From contig NZ_JBDPLZ010000003.1 in the NCBI RefSeq assembly GCF_039871655.1, positions 310,001 to 374,000 on the forward strand: a stretch of DNA of 64,000 bases. The letters run 5' to 3'. Origin of the DNA: Actinocorallia sp039871655. GTDB taxonomy: Bacteria > Actinomycetota > Actinomycetes > Streptosporangiales > Streptosporangiaceae. The notes under the pieces were generated by a model. It was not told the origin of the DNA. It ran no database searches and saw nothing but the letters and a program-made list of their open reading frames with translations. Below, piece after piece: positions 59,009 through 64,000 of the stretch. How positions within the stretch are numbered: position 1 is the first letter of the stretch; each line of letters opens with the position of its first letter. A program made the translations under genes and the position numbers.

Positions 59009-59638
59009 TCAGGCCGGGCCGGCGGTCGAGGAGGACCGCGTCGCGCCGGGGTTCCGGTCGTAGGTGAGGAAGACCGCTCCGCCCTTGAGGACGGTGTGGT
59101 CGGTGAGCTCCCAGGCGTGTGGCGCGAAGGCCGCGGTCCGTCCGAAGAGAGGGATGCCGGAGCCGATGGTGAGCGGGCTGAGCTTGACGATCACGCGGTC
59201 GATCTCGTCGTGGAGCGCGCCGGCCAGCCCACCGCCGCCGACGAGCCAGATGTCCTTGCCGTCCCGGTGCTTCAGCTCCCGCACCTTCGCCGCCGGGTCA
59301 CCGTCGACGAGTTCGACGCCGGGGTCCGGGCTCTGGGTCAGGGTCCGGGAGAAGACCAGGTGCTCCAGGTGGGGGTAGGCGTCGGTCACGCCGGCCGCCA
59401 GGCCGACCTCATAGCTCTTGCGGCCTTCGATGACCGTGCCGAAGCGGACGCCTTCGGCGGTGATGCCGAGCGCGGCCCGGGCCGGCCCCGGCAGGGTCTC
59501 GGGGTACTCCTCGATGAGGTGCTGGATGTAGTCCTCCGACGGGGACCAGAAGCCGCCGGGGCCGGTGGGGTCCGAACCGTCGGGACCGGCGATGAAACCG
59601 TCGAGCGTGGAAGCGATGAAGTACACGAGCTTGCGCAA
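59009..59638 (-). CDS. RibD C-terminal-like (dihydrofolate reductase fold) protein
   Basis: 209 residues. RKLVYFIASTLDGFIAGPDG, then GRKSYEVGLAAG, KDIWLVGGGGLAGALHDEID and LSPLTIGSGIPLFG are typical of the YyaP/RibD_C family. These reductases use NADPH; the substrate is unknown. It follows the TetR gene at 59693 with 54 nt between them, so both may be co-transcribed. Confidence 0.88.
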   Translation of the reverse strand: MRKLVYFIASTLDGFIAGPDGSDPTGPGGFWSPSEDYIQHLIEEYPETLPGPARAALGITAEGVRFGTVIEGRKSYEVGLAAGVTDAYPHLEHLVFSRTLTQSPDPGVELVDGDPAAKVRELKHRDGKDIWLVGGGGLAGALHDEIDRVIVKLSPLTIGSGIPLFGRTAAFAPHAWELTDHTVLKGGAVFLTYDRNPGATRSSSTAGPA

Positions 59639-59692
59639 AAGGGATCCTCCGTTGATCGGTTGCGGTGGGGGGTGCCGGACGTCACCGGGACG

Positions 59693-60274
59693 TCAGGCGG
59701 AGAAGGGCGCGACGATGCGCTCCACCGCCCGCGTGACCAGTTCGTCGCGCTCGGCTTCCGTGAAGACGTCCGGCAGTGTGAGCTGCTCGACGACCAGCCA
59801 GTTCATGGCCAGGTACATCAGCAGGACGGCGGTCGCGCCGCCGGGCAGGCCCCCGGCCTCGTGCCGGGTGATGTTCTCGTCGATGTCGGCGCGGACCCGC
59901 TCGGTGAGCAGCGTTCGCAGTTCCGGCCTTCTGGTGGCCTCCAGCCGGAGCTCCAGCAGCGCCAGGTGCCCGGATCGGAAGGCGGTGATCCTGCCGAGGC
60001 TCTCCCGGAGCATCGCGCCGTACGACGCGGCGTCCCGGGCCCGGTCGAACATCTCGGTGAGCGCGCCCTCTTCGGGCGTGAGCCGCTCGTAGACGCGGGC
60101 GCCGGCCTGGACGAGAAGGTCGTCGCGGTTGCGGAAGTAGTTGGACGTGGTGCCGATGGGCACCGCCGCCTCCTTGTCGACGGCTCGCTGGGTCAGGCCG
60201 CGCGCCCCCTCGCGGGCGAGGACCTCGATGGCGCCGTCGAGCAGCGCGGCCCGGCGGGCCGGGTTCTGGCGCAT
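59693..60274 (-). CDS. TetR/AcrR family regulator
   Basis: 193 residues. RRAALLDGAIEVLAREGARG, TQRAVDKEAAVPIGTTSNYF form the HTH; a C-terminal helical domain follows. ATG 60274 with AAGGGGTGC upstream. Long inverted repeats at 60302-60347 precede it, so it is probably autoregulated and may control the RibD-like gene downstream. Confidence 0.88.
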   Translation of the reverse strand: MRQNPARRAALLDGAIEVLAREGARGLTQRAVDKEAAVPIGTTSNYFRNRDDLLVQAGARVYERLTPEEGALTEMFDRARDAASYGAMLRESLGRITAFRSGHLALLELRLEATRRPELRTLLTERVRADIDENITRHEAGGLPGGATAVLLMYLAMNWLVVEQLTLPDVFTEAERDELVTRAVERIVAPFSA

Positions 60275-60301
60275 CTCGCACCCCTTCCTCTGAAGCACCC
60301 C

Positions 60302-60347
60302 AAGCAAACCACTCCAATTGGAGTACGTCAAGTGGAGTGGTTTGCTT
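60302..60347. promoter_or_regulatory. TetR operator with nested repeats
   Basis: AAGCAAACCACTCCA (60302-60316) and its exact complement (60333-60347) flank a perfect 14-bp palindrome ACTCCAATTGGAGT (60311-60324). Three overlapping half-sites suggest binding of more than one dimer. Confidence 0.75.
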
Positions 60348-60369
60348 AGGGTGGGCGGACTCGGGCGCG

Positions 60370-61150
60370 TCACCGGGACGGTCGGCGGCGCGGTGACGGT
60401 GAACAGCGGCGTCGCCCCGGCAGCAGCGTGCCGACCGCCGCGATGACCAGGCCGAGCCCGGCCGCCATGAGGAAGACCAGGTCGTAGCCGGCGGCGAGGG
60501 CGGCGGGCGAGGAACCCCCGCCCGCCTGCGACGCGGCTCTGGCGCCGGCGGTCGCCGCGGCCATGAGGGTGGGGAAGGTGAGCCCGATGCCGGTCGCGAT
60601 GAGCAGTGTGGGACCGAGCACGCCGGCGACGAAGCCGCTGTCGGCGTGGGCCTGGGCGAGCCAGCCGAAGCCGCCCAGGAAGCAGACGCCGCCGGCCGGC
60701 AGCAGGAGGCGCGCGCCGATTCGCGGCAGCAGCGGGGCGGCCCATCGCGCGATCACCATGAACGTCACCGCCGCGGGCGTCTGCCCGAGCCCGGCTTGAA
60801 GCGCGCTGTAGCCCAGGACGTTCTGCAGGAAGAGCGACGTGAAGTACCACATCGCGATGGGGATCGCGCCGAACAGCAGCAGCATGCCGTTGCCGACGGC
60901 CACCCCCCGGCTCCTGAACAGCCGCAGGGGCATCATCGGCCGGGCGGCGAAACGCGCCTCCACCGCGATGAAGACGACGAGAAGAAGCAGGCCCGCCACG
61001 GCCGGCCCGACGACCGGCGCCGACGTCCAGCCGTGATCGGCGCTCTGCATGACCCCGTAGACCAGCGCGGCCAGCCCTGCCGTCCCGGTGACCGCGCCCG
61101 CGAGGTCGAGCGGCTCCCGCCGGCCGGTGCGCGTGCCGGCCGGCGCCGCC
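60370..61150 (-). pseudogene. MFS transporter, N-terminally truncated
   Basis: About 250 residues of the C-terminal part of an EmrB/QacA-type drug transporter: REPLDLAGAVTGTAGLAALV, FTSLFLQNVLGYSALQAGL, TPAAVTFMVIARWAAPLLPR. The first six membrane segments are missing. Upstream the frame runs antisense through the MarR gene, so the gene was cut near 61145. It probably was the target of the TetR next to it. Confidence 0.75.
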
Positions 61151-61597
61151 ATGGCCACGGCCATCAGCCAGGCCATCCGCCTGCTGAGCCTGCGCCACCG
61201 GGCCAGGGCCGCCGCGCTGCTGGCCCCGCTCGGCCTGCACCCCGGGCAGGAGGCGCTCCTGCTCGAACTCGCCCGGACCGGCCCGAGGATCCAAGCCCAG
61301 CTCAGCGAGGCGCTCGGCTGCGAGCCGCCCAGCGTCACGCTGATGGCCCGCAAGCTCGAAGCCGCCGGTCACATCCGCCGGACCCCCGCCCCCTCCGACA
61401 AGCGCGCCAGCATCGTGGAACTCACGGACAGCGGCAGGGCGCTGGTCGAGCGGATCAAGCAGCTTTGGTGCGCCCTGGCGGCGGAGACCGTGGCCGGACT
61501 GCCCGCCCAGGCGGCGGCGGAGCTACCCGGCGTCCTCAGGACTTTGGCCGACAACGTGGACGCCAGAGTCCGCCACCCGCGCGATGCCGGCCTGTGA
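61151..61597 (+). CDS. MarR family regulator
   Basis: 148 residues. TAISQAIRLLSLRHRARAAA, HPGQEALLLELARTGPRIQA, LGCEPPSVTLMARKLEAAGH, and wing SDKRASIVELTDSGRAL. ATG 61151 directly abuts the broken MFS gene; a few N-terminal residues may have been lost at the same junction. No ribosome-binding site is obvious. Confidence 0.78.
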   Translation: MATAISQAIRLLSLRHRARAAALLAPLGLHPGQEALLLELARTGPRIQAQLSEALGCEPPSVTLMARKLEAAGHIRRTPAPSDKRASIVELTDSGRALVERIKQLWCALAAETVAGLPAQAAAELPGVLRTLADNVDARVRHPRDAGL

Positions 61598-61608
61598 AGT
61601 CACTCTGG

Positions 61609-62652
61609 TCATGGCGTGTCCGTGTCGTGCGGGGCTCCGGGCCGGCGGGAGGCGACGGCGGCGCGGCGGGCGTCGCCTTCCCCGGGCTCGCTGGGCCGTC
61701 CCCTGACGCCGGGGGACGGAGGCCGGTCGCGGGTGGCGATCAGTGACCAGGCGATGGAGACGGTGATGGTGACGGTGATGACGCCCAGGGTGAGCGGGAT
61801 GGGCAGCTTGCCGACGGGAGTCTCGGACAGGATGAGCTTGACACCGGCGAAGGCGAGCAGGACCGCGAGCCCGTAGTGGAGGTAGGCGAAGCGGCGCAGG
61901 AGTCCGGCCAGGCAGAAGTACAGGCTCCGCAGGCCCAGGACGGCGAAGGCGTTGGCGGTCCACACCAGGAAGGTGTTGGTGGTGATGGCCAGGACGGCGG
62001 CGACGGAGTCGACGGCGAAGATCAGGTCGGTGGCCTCGACGGCGACCAGGACCACCAGCAGCAGGGTCGCGATCCGCTTGCCGTCGACGCGGATGAAGAA
62101 CCTGTCGCCGTGGAACTTCGGGTCGGTCGGGATGAGCCTCTTGACCAGGCGGACGATGGGATTGCGGTCGGGGTGGACCTCTTCGTCCTTGGAGACGGCC
62201 ATCTTCCAGCCGGTCCAGATCAGGAACGCGCCGAAGAGGTAGGCGGTCCAGAAGAACGCCTCGAGCAGTTCGACGCCGACGAAGATGAACACCAGCCGTG
62301 CGGCCAGGGCGCCGATGACGCCCCAGAACAGGACTTTGTGCTGGTAGGCGTCGGGGACGGCGAAGAAGGAGAAGACCAGCGCGAAGACGAAGACGTTGTC
62401 GATCGACAGGGCCTTTTCGATCAGGTAGCCGGCGTAGTAGGTGGAGGACGCCTCCCCGCCTTGCCAGGCCAGAAGGACGAGGCCGAAGCCGAGGCCGATG
62501 GCGATCCAGACGCCGCTCCAGATCGTGGCCTCGCGGAAACCGATCACGTGGCTGTCGCGATGGGCGATCAGATCGACGGCGAGCATGACGCCGATGCCGA
62601 GGGTGACCGCGGCCCAGGCCCACAGCGGGACGGCGAACGACAGGTCATTCAT
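61609..62652 (-). CDS. TerC family membrane protein
   Basis: 347 residues, about eight to nine membrane segments. EKALSIDNVFVFALVFSFFA and AVEATDLIFAVDSVAAVLAI are the family's conserved acidic segments. TerC/Alx proteins export Mn(II) or take part in metal and envelope stress. ATG 62652 (MNDLSFAVPLWAW). No riboswitch was seen in front of it. It is convergent with MarR. Confidence 0.9.
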   Translation of the reverse strand: MNDLSFAVPLWAWAAVTLGIGVMLAVDLIAHRDSHVIGFREATIWSGVWIAIGLGFGLVLLAWQGGEASSTYYAGYLIEKALSIDNVFVFALVFSFFAVPDAYQHKVLFWGVIGALAARLVFIFVGVELLEAFFWTAYLFGAFLIWTGWKMAVSKDEEVHPDRNPIVRLVKRLIPTDPKFHGDRFFIRVDGKRIATLLLVVLVAVEATDLIFAVDSVAAVLAITTNTFLVWTANAFAVLGLRSLYFCLAGLLRRFAYLHYGLAVLLAFAGVKLILSETPVGKLPIPLTLGVITVTITVSIAWSLIATRDRPPSPGVRGRPSEPGEGDARRAAVASRRPGAPHDTDTP

Positions 62653-62761
62653 CGCGGAACGTTTCCTCTCCGGGGACGCGGTCGGATCATGACGGCTCCC
62701 GCCTTCCTTATCGGGAGAAATCCCCTCAAGCGTCACCCTCAGCAGCAACACCCGTCAACAG

Positions 62762-62785
62762 TTACGCGAAAACTTTTTCGCTAAT
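62762..62785. promoter_or_regulatory. Dyad between terC-like and winged-helix genes
   Basis: GCGAAAA-CT-TTTTCGC, extended by TTA and TAA outside, between the divergent TerC and small winged-helix genes. It is AT-rich and a likely operator. Confidence 0.55.
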
Positions 62786-62830
62786 TTGTATTCGCCAGAT
62801 CAGATGAACATGCGAAGCGAAGTTCGTATG

Positions 62831-63184
62831 ATGGAGGCCATGAGCACCTCACCGGCACGCGGCGATCAATGGACGTTCCTCACCAACCACGCACGGGTGC
62901 TGCTGCGGATCGCCCGCGACCCGCAGGTGCGCCTGCGGGACGTCGCCGCCGGCATCGGCATCACCGAGCGGGCGGTGCAGATCATCGTCGCCGACCTGGA
63001 AGCGGCCGGATACCTCACCCGCACCCGGGTCGGCCGCCGCAACCGCTACACCATCGACCCCACCGCCGCCCTGCGCCACCCCTCGGAGGCCGACCACCCC
63101 GTCGGCGACCTCCTCGGCCCCTTCCTCCACCGCGAGGACGCATCCGCCCCCGAAGCGCCCGAACCGCGAACAGCCGACGCCTGA
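62831..63184 (+). CDS. Small winged-helix regulator
   Basis: About 117 residues (start at ATG 62831, with 62840 possible). QWTFLTNHARVLLRIARDPQ, LRDVAAGIGITERAVQIIVA, and DLEAAGYLTRTRVGRRNRYT form a MarR/ArsR-like wing. Short actinobacterial regulators of this type have no ligand domain. It is divergent from terC. Confidence 0.82.
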   Translation: MEAMSTSPARGDQWTFLTNHARVLLRIARDPQVRLRDVAAGIGITERAVQIIVADLEAAGYLTRTRVGRRNRYTIDPTAALRHPSEADHPVGDLLGPFLHREDASAPEAPEPRTADA

Positions 63185-63205
63185 AAGACCCTCAGGCGAA
63201 AGGCA

Positions 63206-64000
63206 TCACCACGGGTCGGTGAAGACGACGTCGTGGGCGTCGCCGGGAGCCAGCAGGCCCAGCAGCGCCTCGGCCTCGGCGGCGACGGCGTCCCGCGCGG
63301 ACGGGGAAAGGGGGGAGAAGGGGGTGATGTCCAGGCGGGCGGCGCCCCGGGCACGGGAAGGCGACCAGGTGGCGCCGACAACGCCGTCGACCAGGACGGT
63401 GCCGGGGATCGGGCCGTGCGGGGGCCACGCGCGGGCCGTCTGGACGGGATCCAGGACGCCGGTGCGGGAGCGGTCGGCAAAGGAGATGAACAGATTGTCG
63501 AAATCGGGGAGGAAACGGACGGGCGCCGGGAAGTCCTCGGGCGGACGGGGCGCGTCGGGCAGGTCGTAGAGGGTCAGGCCGTCCTCGGTCCGGAAGGTGC
63601 GCAGGTCCATGCGGTCCAGGACCTCGCGCAGGCGGGTCAGGCCGCAGTGGGCCTGCACGTCCTTGACGGTGGCGGGACCGAACGCCGCCAGATAGCGGGC
63701 GACGAACCCCTCCAACGAGGGGGAGGAGGCCAGGGGAGAGCCGAGCCAGCGCTCGGCGGTGGTGTGGGCGACCGGGCCGCTGCGACCCCAAAGGCCGCGC
63801 GGCGGGACCTGCACCAGCGGGAGCCTGGCGCGCACCAGCTGGGACAGCGACTGCGGGGTGCCGTCGGGGAAACGGGCGTGCAGCTCCCGGCCGAGCTCGG
63901 CGAACGTCAGAGGCCTCACCTCCAGCAGCTCCCGCCCCGCCGCGGCCACCGCCTCCAGATCGACGTTCTTCCAATGGCGGCCGAACGCGCTGCGGGTGAC
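63206..64000 (-). CDS. Winged helix DNA-binding domain protein (HTH_42), runs off right edge
   Basis: 264 residues visible; the start lies beyond 64000 (frame open at the edge with VTRSAFGRHWKNVDLEAV). FGPATVKDVQAHCGLTRLRE, VRFLPDFDNLFISFADRSR and the end VVFTDPW fit the actinobacterial winged-helix DNA-binding family PF06224, related to DNA glycosylases of the AlkX/YcaQ group. Role unknown. Confidence 0.78.
   Translation of the reverse strand, partial: VTRSAFGRHWKNVDLEAVAAAGRELLEVRPLTFAELGRELHARFPDGTPQSLSQLVRARLPLVQVPPRGLWGRSGPVAHTTAERWLGSPLASSPSLEGFVARYLAAFGPATVKDVQAHCGLTRLREVLDRMDLRTFRTEDGLTLYDLPDAPRPPEDFPAPVRFLPDFDNLFISFADRSRTGVLDPVQTARAWPPHGPIPGTVLVDGVVGATWSPSRARGAARLDITPFSPLSPSARDAVAAEAEALLGLLAPGDAHDVVFTDPW

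Noticed and set aside
62653..62785. Possible yybP-ykoY riboswitch before the TerC gene
   Set aside because: Neither GGGGAGTAG nor GAGACC is present on the minus strand of this leader; only a dyad and a purine-rich ribosome-binding region are seen.
1..64000. tRNA or rRNA genes
   Set aside because: Scanning for T-loop-like GGTTCGA sequences and paired acceptor arms gave only hits within coding genes.

Overview
The window comes from a high-GC actinomycete. Codons end mostly in G or C, GTG starts are common, and genes are densely packed with many stop/start overlaps. The nitrate/nitrite cluster with a HemD-type regulator, the menaquinone genes, the DUF5999 and TMEM165/GDT1 proteins and the many TetR/MarR/MerR regulators fit Streptosporangiales or Streptomyces-like bacteria. 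No rRNA or tRNA gene was seen, and the genus assignment is an inference.

Left part (1-12 kb): a truncated membrane-protein gene divergent from a TetR regulator, a phosphotriesterase-like hydrolase, acyl-CoA genes (hotdog thioesterase, class III CoA-transferase, crotonase), a small alpha/beta hydrolase, DUF5999, a coupled lutABC lactate-oxidation operon, a TetR regulator, and small proteins including a Cys-rich zinc-binding-like protein and a NUDIX hydrolase.

Nitrogen and siroheme block (12.3-21 kb): assimilatory nitrate reductase nasC, its flavoprotein partner, nirB, nirD, an NnaR-like HemD/winged-helix fusion and a CbiX-type chelatase. NirB needs siroheme, and the last two genes bear on its supply or control. 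The nasC and nirB promoter regions share a conserved element.

Sigma and quinone block (21-31.7 kb): an SRPBCC protein, a principal-like sigma-70 factor with a SigR-type promoter, menE, then menB-menC-menD. A tightly coupled FMO, SDR and amidase operon of unknown substrate follows.

Regulator/effector pairs (31.9-48.3 kb): MerR/SulP, ADH, LysR/DapA-like, APH, a meta-cleavage-product hydrolase with a KstR-like box, TetR/DsbA-TPR, photolyase, DUF523-DUF1722, a yybP-ykoY manganese riboswitch in front of a GDT1-family Mn exporter, a tyrosine recombinase, a PASTA protein and MarR/thioesterase. Several of these pairs have long perfect inverted repeats between them.

Accessory and decayed zones: 39.6-40.6, 48.3-49.0 and 51.8-53.3 kb hold recombinase, IS256, Tn3, LuxR and WD40 remnants and an approximately 75-bp dispersed repeat.

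Right part (53.4-64 kb): XRE-cupin regulator with azlCD, a TPR protein coupled to a MerR/beta-clamp fusion, a secreted protein, an aldo/keto reductase, a RibD-like reductase, TetR next to an N-terminally truncated MFS gene, MarR, TerC, a small winged-helix regulator and a truncated winged-helix protein at the right edge.
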